From: Ascidiaceihabitans sp.
GTDB taxonomy: Bacteria > Pseudomonadota > Alphaproteobacteria > Rhodobacterales > Rhodobacteraceae
Direction of reading: 5' to 3'
Length of the DNA stretch: 64,000 bases
Assembly: GCA_028248455.1 (NCBI GenBank)
Contig: JAOKHV010000001.1
Span: 123,384-187,383, forward strand
Shown: positions 27,131 through 35,927 of the stretch, in pieces
How the letters are laid out: each line of letters begins with the position of its first letter
Position numbering within the stretch: position 1 is the stretch's first letter
Made by a program: the position numbers and the translations under genes
The notes under the pieces: model-generated
Database searches by the model: none
Told to the model about the DNA's origin: nothing
The model's input: only the letters and a program-made list of their open reading frames with translations

Positions 27131-28317
27131 TGTTCATTCCGTTCTTCGACGCACTGCGTAAGAACGGCGTGCCAGTGTCCATGCGTGAGTTTCTTGCGTT
27201 TATTGAGGGAGTGAAGGCTGGGCTGACAACCTATGACATAAATGCATTTTACTACTTAGCTCGTGTTTCAATGGTCAAAGATGAACGCAACATCGACAAG
27301 TTCGATCGCGCATTCGCGGCTACCTTTGAAGGCTTGGACAACATCAAATTAGAGCAAGTTCTTGAAGCTGTTGATATTCCAGCTGATTGGCTGACCAAGA
27401 TGGTCGAAAAACATCTGTCAGCTGAAGAAAAGGCAGAAATCGAAGCTTTGGGCGGCTTTGAAAAGCTGATGGAGACGTTGAAGAAACGCCTTGAGGAACA
27501 AGAAAAACGCCACCAAGGTGGCAATAAGTGGGTTGGTACTGCCGGTACCTCACCCTTTGGCGCTTATGGCTACAATCCTGAAGGCGTTAGGATCGGCCAG
27601 AACGAAAGCAGCCACCGGCGCGCCACCAAAGTGTGGGACAAGCGTGAATTCAGAAATATGGACGATACGGTCGAACTGGGTACTCGCAACATAAAGGTCG
27701 CCCTGAAACGTCTCCGCAAATGGGCACGTGATGGCGCGACCGAAGAACTTGATCTGAACGGTACTATCCGTGCTACAGCGGAAAACGGATACCTAGATGT
27801 CAAAACACGTCCAGAACGACGGAATGCGGTGAAGGTGCTTTTATTTTTAGATGTGGGTGGATCAATGGACCCTCACATCAAAGTAGTAGAGGAATTATTC
27901 TCTGCTGCGCGAAACGAATTTAAACATCTTGAACACTTTTATTTCCACAATTGTCTGTATGAAGGAGTGTGGCGTGATAACAGCCGCCGATGGGATGCCC
28001 AGCTGGATACCAACGCAATCCTTCGCACCTATGGTCCTGATTACAAATGCATCTTTGTTGGTGACGCGTCGATGTCTCCGTATGAGATTGCCTATCCCGG
28101 TGGTGCAAATGAACACTGGAACGCAGAAAGTGGTCAGGTTTGGTTAGAACGTGCACGCGATCAATGGGGCAGTCATCTCTGGATCAATCCAATTCCAGAG
28201 AAATATTGGAACTACACCCACTCAATCCAAATGATCAAAGAGATCTTTGGTGCTGATCGCATGGTTGGAATGACACTTTCCGGTCTCGAAAAAGGAATAA
28301 AAAATTTAACGCGTTAA
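27130..28317 (+). CDS. von Willebrand factor A-domain protein (CoxE-like)
   Basis: The 395-residue protein starts with MFIPFFDALRKNGVPVSMREFL, typical of CoxE/YeaD-like vWA proteins that partner MoxR ATPases. A charged coiled coil (about residues 115-150) precedes a vWA domain beginning VKVLLFLDVGGSMDPHIK. The MIDAS motif reads DVGGS where DxSxS is usual, so the first serine is glycine. The pair with the MoxR ATPase suggests a chaperone for metal or protein-complex assembly; the target is unknown. Confidence 0.88.
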   Translation: MFIPFFDALRKNGVPVSMREFLAFIEGVKAGLTTYDINAFYYLARVSMVKDERNIDKFDRAFAATFEGLDNIKLEQVLEAVDIPADWLTKMVEKHLSAEEKAEIEALGGFEKLMETLKKRLEEQEKRHQGGNKWVGTAGTSPFGAYGYNPEGVRIGQNESSHRRATKVWDKREFRNMDDTVELGTRNIKVALKRLRKWARDGATEELDLNGTIRATAENGYLDVKTRPERRNAVKVLLFLDVGGSMDPHIKVVEELFSAARNEFKHLEHFYFHNCLYEGVWRDNSRRWDAQLDTNAILRTYGPDYKCIFVGDASMSPYEIAYPGGANEHWNAESGQVWLERARDQWGSHLWINPIPEKYWNYTHSIQMIKEIFGADRMVGMTLSGLEKGIKNLTR

Positions 28318-28451
28318 GGCATTCAATCCTAGCATGTTACATAAGAAAACAGCCCAAGTTTACCCTATTTATAAGAACACTAGTCTATATTAAGCCACAT
28401 TGGATCGTTATCCGAAACGAACTAATAATTTTTAATAATGTGGATTTGTCG

Positions 28452-28694
28452 ATGACTCGAACCCTTATGCTGCTTCTTGTACTTTCAGTTAACTTGCTAG
28501 CTGCCTGCACTGGCAACACGGTGACACGCCAGATTGGTGAGAATGGATCCGCATCTCTTGTCTCTTTCAGCAACAATTCACAGCACGAAAATACGTTTTC
28601 ACATCAAACTGATGCCCAGAACGGTCTCAACAATGATCTTGTACTTGCATCAACAATAAAGGGTGCAAAGATTGGAGATGATCCGCAGCGGTAA
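28452..28694 (+). CDS. Small lipoprotein of unknown function
   Basis: An 80-residue protein with signal MTRTLMLLLVLSVNLLAAC, so Cys19 should be lipidated. The mature part is polar (GNTVTRQIGENGSASLVSFS, then NDLVLASTIKGAKIGDDPQR). I chose the ATG at 28452; another in-frame ATG lies 12 bases upstream. It stands alone between the vWA gene and the P450 remnant. No function is recognised. Confidence 0.7.
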   Translation: MTRTLMLLLVLSVNLLAACTGNTVTRQIGENGSASLVSFSNNSQHENTFSHQTDAQNGLNNDLVLASTIKGAKIGDDPQR

Positions 28695-29049
28695 AGCTAA
28701 ATGGCTAGACGCCTTCAATGAATACGCACGCTTGATGGCCACTATTGAGATGTCCCCTCGTGTAGTAGTTAAAGAGGACACCATTGATGCCATAACGCTG
28801 TAGCCCGAAGATCGCGTGTTTTTTAGTTTTGGATCAGCTGGACGTGATGAAAACCATTTCGCAGCACTTGATACTTTTGACATTTTGCGCAGCACACAGC
28901 CTGACACCAGTTTTGGCGCTGGACCACATTTGTGCGCTGGGGTCGCAGCTGCAAGATGCATTATCAGCGAAGTCGCATTGCCGTTGGCTTTCGAACACCG
29001 GCATAATCTTAGATTGTTAAAACCTGTTCCATACAAAGGCTGGGCCTGA
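28686..29049 (+). pseudogene. Cytochrome P450, C-terminal remnant
   Basis: Only the last 120 or so residues of a P450 are present. The frame reads WLDAFNEYARLMATI and PRVVVKEDTIDAI, is cut by TAG at 28801-28803, and resumes as PEDRVFFSFGSAGRDE to the heme-binding loop FGAGPHLCAG with its cysteine ligand, ending at TGA 29047-29049. The I-helix, ExxR and all N-terminal parts are missing, replaced by the lipoprotein gene. It therefore cannot fold a catalytic P450. Confidence 0.85.
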
Positions 29050-29131
29050 CGGGGCCCAACAAAATGAGTATCGCGTGGGATAAGTCAGACAAGGAGTTGC
29101 GATTCGCACCTCTTAACCCCATATCTAGGAC

Positions 29132-29824
29132 ATGTTGAAACTCACCCCAATTCTATTTGCCCTAATCTACGGCCTAGCAATGTATCGCTTTTCTGCATGG
29201 CAAACGACAAAACGGTTAGATGAACAATCCACGGTCTTGAACGACCCCATGCTAGTTCAATTGAGTGATCAAATGGCCAGCTCCTTGGATTTACCTCAAA
29301 TTCGCGTACATATTTATGAGATTGACCAGATCAACGGCTTGGCCGCGCCAGATGGGCGGATTTTTATCACTCGCGGCTTTTACAAAAAATTTCAAAACGG
29401 TGAAGTTAGTGCCGATGAACTAGCCAGTGTCATTGCGCATGAATTGGGCCATGTTGCCCTTGGTCACTCACGGCGCCGTATGATCGACTTCTCAGGTCAA
29501 AACGCACTACGTACGATGCTTTCGATGGTTCTGGGACGTTTCATACCGTTCATAGGCATTTGGATCGCCAACATGCTAACATCGATGTTAGCTGCGCGCC
29601 TTAGTCGTTCTGACGAATACGAGGCAGACGCTTATGCAGCTGCGCTACTCACCAAATCAGGCATTGGCACATCAGGTCAAATTTCACTATTTAAAAAGCT
29701 GGACGCTATGAGTGGTTCAATGAACGGTCATGCACCAGCATGGTTGCTTAGCCACCCCAAAACAAGCGAACGGATCGATGCGCTAAACAAGCTGCAAACT
29801 CGTTGGGACACATCGACCGATTAA
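29132..29824 (+). CDS. M48-family metalloprotease
   Basis: The 230-residue protein has the zinc motif HELGH in SVIAHELGHVALGHSRRR (near residue 105) and a downstream Glu ligand region SDEYEADAYAAALL. The N-terminus (LTPILFALIYGLAMYRF) is a membrane anchor. The MLSMVLGRFIPFIGIWIANML segment may be a second hydrophobic helix. M48 peptidases such as HtpX and LoiP perform envelope quality control. It is convergent with hflX, 4 bases apart. Confidence 0.88.
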   Translation: MLKLTPILFALIYGLAMYRFSAWQTTKRLDEQSTVLNDPMLVQLSDQMASSLDLPQIRVHIYEIDQINGLAAPDGRIFITRGFYKKFQNGEVSADELASVIAHELGHVALGHSRRRMIDFSGQNALRTMLSMVLGRFIPFIGIWIANMLTSMLAARLSRSDEYEADAYAAALLTKSGIGTSGQISLFKKLDAMSGSMNGHAPAWLLSHPKTSERIDALNKLQTRWDTSTD

Positions 29825-29828
29825 TCGC

Positions 29829-31127
29829 TTACAGGGCTTTGTATTCGGCCTTCTGACGTCCGCTCCAACGTACTGTGACCACAAACCCCTCGTCGGTTTG
29901 TGTCTCTTCCAGCACGACCTCACTTGAGAACAGCCAAGCGCGTTCGCGACCTTTTGCAAACGACAGGGTCAGATCTTCAGTGATCAACGCACCTTGCAAT
30001 GCTTCGGCAATCGCTTCCATCAATACTTGGGTGCCAGCACCACTTAGTGCAGACGTAGCATAAACCATTTCGTTGCGTGCAGCGCGCGTTTTCACCGCTT
30101 CAGCCGCCTCATCATCCAACGCGTCTAGCTTGTTCCAAACCTCAAAGGTTGGGCGTTCCGCATCAACACCCAAAACTTTCATGATCTCGCGGACGTCTCT
30201 GGCTTGTTCTTCAGACTCCGGGTGGCTGATGTCACGCACGTGACAAATCACGTCAGCAGCAAGTACTTCTTCCAAAGTCGCACGGAAGGATGCCACCAAT
30301 TCAGTCGGCAGGTCAGAGATAAAACCAACTGTATCTGACAAAATAACTTCGGGTCCATCATCCATGATCCAACGGCGCATCGTTGGGTCAAGCGTAGCGA
30401 ACAACATGTCCTCCACCATAACATCCGCACCTGTTAGGTAATTAAACAGCGTCGACTTACCAGCGTTGGTGTACCCCACAAGTGCCACTATAGGATAAGG
30501 AACCTTTTTGCGCGCAGCACGGTGCAGTGCGCGGGTTTTAACCACTTTATCAAGCTGACGGCGCAAGCGCACCAATTGGTCATCAATTGCGCGGCGATCA
30601 GACTCAATCTGCGTTTCACCCGGACCACCAACAAAGCCCAAGCCACCTCGTTGACGTTCAAGGTGGGTCCATGCCCGTACAAGACGTGTACGCTGGTAGG
30701 TGAGTGCAGCCATCTCGACCTGCAACACGCCTTCACGGGTGGCTGCACGTTCGCTGAAGATTTCGAGGATCAGGCCAGTGCGGTCCAAGACCTTCACACC
30801 CCACCCTTTTTCAAGATTACGTTGTTGAACAGGCGTAACTTTACCATCGATCAAAACAAGATCGATTTCCGCCTCTTCAAACACGTCATGAAGCTCTTTG
30901 ATTTTGCCTGAGCCAAATAACATACCGGCATGCGGTTTGGGCAGGCGCACGGCATCACTGCCGATTACGTCTAGCTCACTCAGGGCATTTGCTAAGGAAA
31001 CCGCCTCTGCCAAAGACAGGGCCGCATTACGGCGAAGGTGATCTGATTTAATATCAGGATGAAGCACCCACGCGCGGGTCAATACCGGCCCGTCGGTGTT
31101 ATCTATCTGGAATTGCTCTTTGCTCAA
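29829..31127 (-). CDS. hflX: GTPase HflX
   Basis: The 432-residue protein has the HflX glycine-rich domain ([42 protein letters not shown]) followed by the G1 motif [13 protein letters not shown]3 DTVGFI and G4 NKLD. HflX is a ribosome-splitting factor induced by stress. Its start overlaps the hfq stop by four bases, an hfq-hflX operon conserved widely. Confidence 0.95.
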
Positions 31128-31363
31128 GCTTGGTCTTCGCCCTCATATAGACTGATTGGCTGGCTAGGCATGATGGTCGAAATCGCGTGCTTGTACACAA
31201 GCTGAGATTGGCCATCGCGACGCAACAGCACGCAGAAGTTGTCGAACCACGTAATGACACCTTGCAACTTTACACCGTTGATCAGGAAGATCGTTACTGG
31301 AACTTTGGTCTTACGTACGTGGTTCAGGAACGCATCCTGTAGGTTCTGTCTATCCGAAGCCAT
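31124..31363 (-). CDS. hfq: RNA chaperone Hfq
   Basis: The 79-residue Sm-like protein shows [20 protein letters not shown] (Sm1) and [12 protein letters not shown] (Sm2, the KH motif). Hexameric Hfq pairs small RNAs with mRNAs. The roughly 125 bases between hfq and trkH should carry its own promoter, because trkH ends there on the same strand. Confidence 0.97.
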
Positions 31364-31488
31364 TGCATTTTCGCCTTTTTTTTAAGCAATCTGCGGACCA
31401 AATCACTCTTTGTTATATTATGGATAAGGATTTGTGGAGTTTCTAGCCCCAAAAACGGCCTTGGCACCCCTAATTTACCTGCCACTAG

Positions 31489-33021
31489 CTAGCCGCGCCA
31501 CAAATCCGGCGTCAAAAGCGCAATAATTGCGAGTGTTTCAAGTCGCCCAAGTACCATTGCACCAACAAATACTGACTTTGCAAAACTGTTCAGTTCGATG
31601 AGGCGGATAGGTGTATCGCCACCCATTTCTAGCAATGGACCTGTTGTTGACAGGCTTGCGATTGCCATCACAACAGACTCCTCAAAGGTTGCGCCCGATG
31701 CTGCCAGTAAGATTGTGACCGCTGCCAAAGATAACGCAAACAGCATGAAAAAAATCCATGCAATAAACGCTCCGTTTTTTTGCAAACGTCGTGCCATTGG
31801 GTCTGCATTGCTAACGGATGAAGGATGAACCAACCGTTCCATTTCGCGGCGGCCATTGCGATACAGCGCAAAGACTCGCAATAATTTCACGCCGCCAGCA
31901 GTCGTCGCGACACCCCCACCGATTAAGCACAAGCCCATCAAAATAAGACCAGAAGTGGCAAGGCCAGACCATTGCTGGGCATCACCCCATGAATTGCTTG
32001 CAAAACCAGTTGTCGTTAAAAACGACATGACCGTAAACAATGCACCCCAAAAAGCATGCCCTGCATCCATCATCGTCGTCTCAGCAGCAACGTCATAGGA
32101 CGCCAACCAATGGCGTAAGAACAAGACTGTGGGCACGGCCACAACTAAGGCGATTCCAATCCGAAACTCCGGATCATGCGAAATGCCGCCACTTTCGCTG
32201 GTGACCGTATCACTTGAAAACGTCAGTCGCGACAGAGCAAACAACATAAACAAAACCATCAGCATTTCGCCGGTGAAGCCAGACTCCCCCGTCAATCCTC
32301 CAACTGGTGAGATGCCCGATGTCGCTAAGATCGACATGGCGTGGCACAAAGCGACGAGTGATTCATCTCCGCTCACCCAAAGAAGTGCCCAAAGAAGCCA
32401 GGTAAGTCCAAAATAGATCGGGAATAATGTCGCAACGATCTTGATCAATTTTAGGCGACCTTCGCTTTGCCCGACTTGCCCCTGCCCCAATGCACGTCTT
32501 CCAGGTTCTGCGCGCGCTGTAATTTCGAAACCACCCAAATTCAAAGGCGCGAGAATAGAAGATGCGGCCACCCACATGATTAAACCACCCAACCAGCCGA
32601 CAAGTGCACGCCACAGGTGGAGTGGTCGGTTCAACCGCTCTGGATCATCGAACAGTGTTGCGCCCGTCGTTGTGATTGAACTAACCATTTCCATGTAGGA
32701 GTTAAAGAAACTGGTGGTTTGCAGAGCTTCATAAAACGGAATGGCCAAAATCAATGGAAGAAACACGAATGTTGAGAACAAAGACATCAAGGGCCCAAGT
32801 GCTCCGTGCCCGGGCATACGCCCATGATGGGCCATTGCGATCAAAACAAAGATTATGACCCCAAGCAAACCAGAGTATAGAAAAGCTCTGCCAGTCACCA
32901 ATTCACGTACCACACCGGCGTAGCCGGCGGGTATTAACATCATGATTGATGCCAAGCCAAAAACCAATAGAAACAAGGGTAAACGGAACAACTGCTCAAT
33001 AAAGCCAAGCTTCTGTTTCAT
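31489..33021 (-). CDS. trkH: Potassium uptake channel TrkH
   Basis: The 510-residue integral membrane protein has many hydrophobic helices and pore-like TTTGATLF, TSGISPVGG, TTTGFASNSW and STTGPLLEM segments, the four selectivity-filter repeats of Trk/Ktr proteins. It imports K+ together with the cytoplasmic regulator TrkA, whose gene is directly upstream with one base between. Location downstream of ntrYX is conserved in Rhodobacteraceae. Confidence 0.95.
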   Translation of the reverse strand: MKQKLGFIEQLFRLPLFLLVFGLASIMMLIPAGYAGVVRELVTGRAFLYSGLLGVIIFVLIAMAHHGRMPGHGALGPLMSLFSTFVFLPLILAIPFYEALQTTSFFNSYMEMVSSITTTGATLFDDPERLNRPLHLWRALVGWLGGLIMWVAASSILAPLNLGGFEITARAEPGRRALGQGQVGQSEGRLKLIKIVATLFPIYFGLTWLLWALLWVSGDESLVALCHAMSILATSGISPVGGLTGESGFTGEMLMVLFMLFALSRLTFSSDTVTSESGGISHDPEFRIGIALVVAVPTVLFLRHWLASYDVAAETTMMDAGHAFWGALFTVMSFLTTTGFASNSWGDAQQWSGLATSGLILMGLCLIGGGVATTAGGVKLLRVFALYRNGRREMERLVHPSSVSNADPMARRLQKNGAFIAWIFFMLFALSLAAVTILLAASGATFEESVVMAIASLSTTGPLLEMGGDTPIRLIELNSFAKSVFVGAMVLGRLETLAIIALLTPDLWRG

Positions 33022-33022
33022 G

Positions 33023-34399
33023 TTAGAAAAAATCGATTGAAACTTGCATCAGCCGTTCCACTTCTGGAACGTCTTTGGTCAATGCAAATAGGGCTATAAC
33101 GTCTCCTTCGTCGATACGCGTACTGCCTAAGGGACGCGTAACGGTGCCACCTTTGCGTACGGCCCCAACAAGCACACCCTCAGGGAAGTCGATGTCAGCG
33201 ATCCGTTTGCCAGCCATCGGCGAAGTTGAAAGCACTTCGGCCTCGATAACTTCGGCTTCAGCATCGCCGATGGAATATACAGCACGTACACGACCATGAC
33301 GGATATGACGTAAGATCGAGCTGACGGTTGTTGCACGCGGATTAATGTATGCGTCGATCCCAAGCGGCCCCATCAAGGGAACCAAAGTCGGGTCATTTAT
33401 CAGGGCAATTGCGTAAGGACAGCCTTCAGATTTAGCGCGTACAGCCGCTAGCATATTGGTTTTATCGTCGTCTGTTACGGCCAACATCGCGTCCGCACGG
33501 CTAACCCCTGCTTCAGTTAACAAAGCGACGTCCAAGCCATCCCCATGCAGCACAATGGTACGTTCCAGCGCTTCGGCAGCGATTTCCGCCCGTTTACGAT
33601 CTTTTTCAATTACTTTCGCGCGCACGCGGTTGGCGCGGGATTCTAGTTCAGAAGCAACTGCCAACCCGACATTACCGCCACCGACCATGACGACGCGCTC
33701 CTGTTTAGCTATACGCTTGCCGAACACTTCCATCGTACGTGGAACATCGTCGGCATGCGCAAAGACATAACATTCATCACCAACGAACAATTGATCACCC
33801 GCATTGGGCGCAAACAACACACCCTCGCGGCGCACACCAACAACAACTGCACGCAATGTTGAAAACAGGTCTGTCAACTGACGCAGTGGTGTATGGACCA
33901 CCGGACATTCTTCTTCGATCAAAATACCAAGCAATTGGGCCTGCCCATCCATGAAACGCTCGGTATCAAATGCGGCCGGAGCGGAAAGCCGCTGTAACGC
34001 CGCAGCAGCAACTTCGCGCTCTGGACTGATAACCACGTCGATCGGCATGTGTTCACGGCGATATAGATCGGAATAAATCGCATACAAATACGACTGACTA
34101 CGCAAACGTGCGATCTTACGGTTAATTCCGAAAACAGAATGTGCGACCTGACAAGTGACCATATTAACTTCGTCAGAGTGGGTCGCCGCGATGATCATAT
34201 CTGCGTCGCGCGCACCAGCACGTTCAAGGATATCGGGATAGCTGGCAAATCCTGCAACCCCTTGAACATCAAGTGAATCTGTTGCGCGCCGAACCAGTTC
34301 TGGGTCTTGATCGACAACTGTCACGTCATTGCGTTCTCCGGAAAGATGTCGGGCGATTTGCCACCCAACCTGACCTGCACCACATATGATGACCTTCAT
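33023..34399 (-). CDS. trkA: Trk potassium uptake regulator TrkA
   Basis: The 458-residue protein has two RCK units. The first opens MKVIICGAGQVGWQIARHLS and the second VVMVGGGNVGLAVASELE, each with a GxGxxG nucleotide-binding fold, followed by TrkA-C domains. It gates TrkH in response to NAD(H)/ATP. A strong inverted repeat lies between ntrX and this gene. Confidence 0.95.
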   Translation of the reverse strand: MKVIICGAGQVGWQIARHLSGERNDVTVVDQDPELVRRATDSLDVQGVAGFASYPDILERAGARDADMIIAATHSDEVNMVTCQVAHSVFGINRKIARLRSQSYLYAIYSDLYRREHMPIDVVISPEREVAAAALQRLSAPAAFDTERFMDGQAQLLGILIEEECPVVHTPLRQLTDLFSTLRAVVVGVRREGVLFAPNAGDQLFVGDECYVFAHADDVPRTMEVFGKRIAKQERVVMVGGGNVGLAVASELESRANRVRAKVIEKDRKRAEIAAEALERTIVLHGDGLDVALLTEAGVSRADAMLAVTDDDKTNMLAAVRAKSEGCPYAIALINDPTLVPLMGPLGIDAYINPRATTVSSILRHIRHGRVRAVYSIGDAEAEVIEAEVLSTSPMAGKRIADIDFPEGVLVGAVRKGGTVTRPLGSTRIDEGDVIALFALTKDVPEVERLMQVSIDFF

Positions 34400-34453
34400 G
34401 AGTTCATCCTTTGACCTTTTGTCGTAGTTTGGTTAGTTAGAATGACAGAAGGC

Positions 34454-34494
34454 CCAAGTCGGGTCAATTCAATTAGCGACATACCCCGACTTGG
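34454..34494 (-). repeat. Perfect 10-bp inverted repeat between ntrX and trkA
   Basis: CCAAGTCGGG and CCCGACTTGG are separated by 21 bases. No T run follows on the minus strand, so it may be a processing or attenuation hairpin, or a weak terminator, between ntrX and the potassium-uptake genes. Confidence 0.6.
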
Positions 34495-34507
34495 CATTCT
34501 CCGGTGC

Positions 34508-35914
34508 CTATTCGCCATCATCTTCTTCAACATGTGCGACGCGCGCACCAGCTTTGGCAGAGGTAACCACACCCAATGACTTAAGTTTACGGTGAAGCGC
34601 ACTGCGCTCCATCCCAACAAAGTTGGCCGTGCGACTAATGTTGCCACCAAAACGGTTAATCTGTGTTAAAAGGTATTCGCGTTCGAACGCCTCACGAGCC
34701 TCACGAAGTGGCAAGGTCGCCAATACACCCGATAGAACGACCCGACCTTCCTCGTTGCTGCTTTCTTCTTCACCCGGCAATTCACGGGCCTCAACTGGAC
34801 CACTGCCATCACTAAGGATCAGAACACGTTCGATAAGGTTTTTCAACTGACGCACATTGCCTGGCCAAACCATCGTTTGCATCAAGGCCGAGGCATCATC
34901 ACTCAGCACGCGCAAGGCTAGACCTTGATTTGTGTTGCATTCCTTGATGAAATACTCGGCCAATAACGGAATATCTTCACGGCGATCTTCAAGTGAAGGA
35001 ACCGAAATTGGTACAACGTTTAAGCGGTGGAACAATTCTTGGCGGAACCGTTCAGCTTCGATCTCGACCTCGAGGTTACGGTTTGTGCTAGAGATCACAC
35101 GCAGATCAACGCGCACTTTCTCTGAACCGCCAACACGCAAGAATTGTTGGTCAACTAAAACGCGCAGAATTTTGGTCTGTGTGCCCAAAGGCATATCCGC
35201 AACTTCATCAAAATAGATGACGCCGCCGTTGGCTTGTTCCAGAAACCCTAGTTCCACTCCACGACCTATACCCTCACGGCCAAACAACATCTCTTCCATT
35301 TGATCAGGGGTCACCCCCACACAGTTTACAGTAACAAAAGGTGCACTTGCGCGGTTAGAATTGGCGTGGATATAGCGTGCCGCCAATTCTTTGCCGCTGC
35401 CGGCTGGTCCGCTTAACATAACGCGACCATTTGACTTCGTCACTTTGTCCAACTGGCTAATCAACGTACGAAAGGAGGCTGAGGCACCAATCATTTCGGA
35501 TTGAATACCATCTTGACGTTTCAGCGTTTGGTTCTCACGGCGTAGTCGACTGGTTTCCATTGCGCGACGGATAACCACCAAGAGTTGGTCAATATTAAAC
35601 GGTTTTTCGATGAAATCGTAGGCACCCTGCTTAATCGCAGCAACTGCAATTTCAATATTGCCATGGCCTGAAATGATAACAACAGGCACATCTGGGTTTT
35701 CCTTCTTAACCGTTTTAAGAATATCAATTCCGTCCATACGACTGTCTTTTAGCCATATATCAAGGATCATCAGCGCAGGTGGCTCAGCATCAATTGCCGC
35801 GATCGCACTATCAGAATTTCCCGCCAAGCGTGTTGTAAAACCTTCGTCTTTTAAAATTTCAGAGATCAATTCGCGGATGTCACGTTCGTCGTCTACAATC
35901 AGAATGTCGCTCAT
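34508..35914 (-). CDS. ntrX: Response regulator NtrX
   Basis: The 468-residue regulator has a receiver domain (VDDERDIRELI, LDIWLKDSRMDGID, phospho-Asp near residue 53), a AAA+ centre (GPAGSGKELAARYIH and GGVIYFDEVADM), and a C-terminal Fis-type helix-turn-helix (GNISRTANFVGMERSALHRKL). The GAFTGA sigma-54 loop is not visible; the segment reads FGREGIGRGVELGF. NtrX is paired with NtrY and controls nitrogen, redox and envelope genes. Confidence 0.93.
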   Translation of the reverse strand: MSDILIVDDERDIRELISEILKDEGFTTRLAGNSDSAIAAIDAEPPALMILDIWLKDSRMDGIDILKTVKKENPDVPVVIISGHGNIEIAVAAIKQGAYDFIEKPFNIDQLLVVIRRAMETSRLRRENQTLKRQDGIQSEMIGASASFRTLISQLDKVTKSNGRVMLSGPAGSGKELAARYIHANSNRASAPFVTVNCVGVTPDQMEEMLFGREGIGRGVELGFLEQANGGVIYFDEVADMPLGTQTKILRVLVDQQFLRVGGSEKVRVDLRVISSTNRNLEVEIEAERFRQELFHRLNVVPISVPSLEDRREDIPLLAEYFIKECNTNQGLALRVLSDDASALMQTMVWPGNVRQLKNLIERVLILSDGSGPVEARELPGEEESSNEEGRVVLSGVLATLPLREAREAFEREYLLTQINRFGGNISRTANFVGMERSALHRKLKSLGVVTSAKAGARVAHVEEDDGE

Positions 35915-35927
35915 GGGTTTATACCTC

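Noticed and set aside
31449..31475. A TTGGCACCCC stretch resembling a sigma-54 -24 element
   Set aside because: The -12 element is missing and the orientation does not fit hfq.
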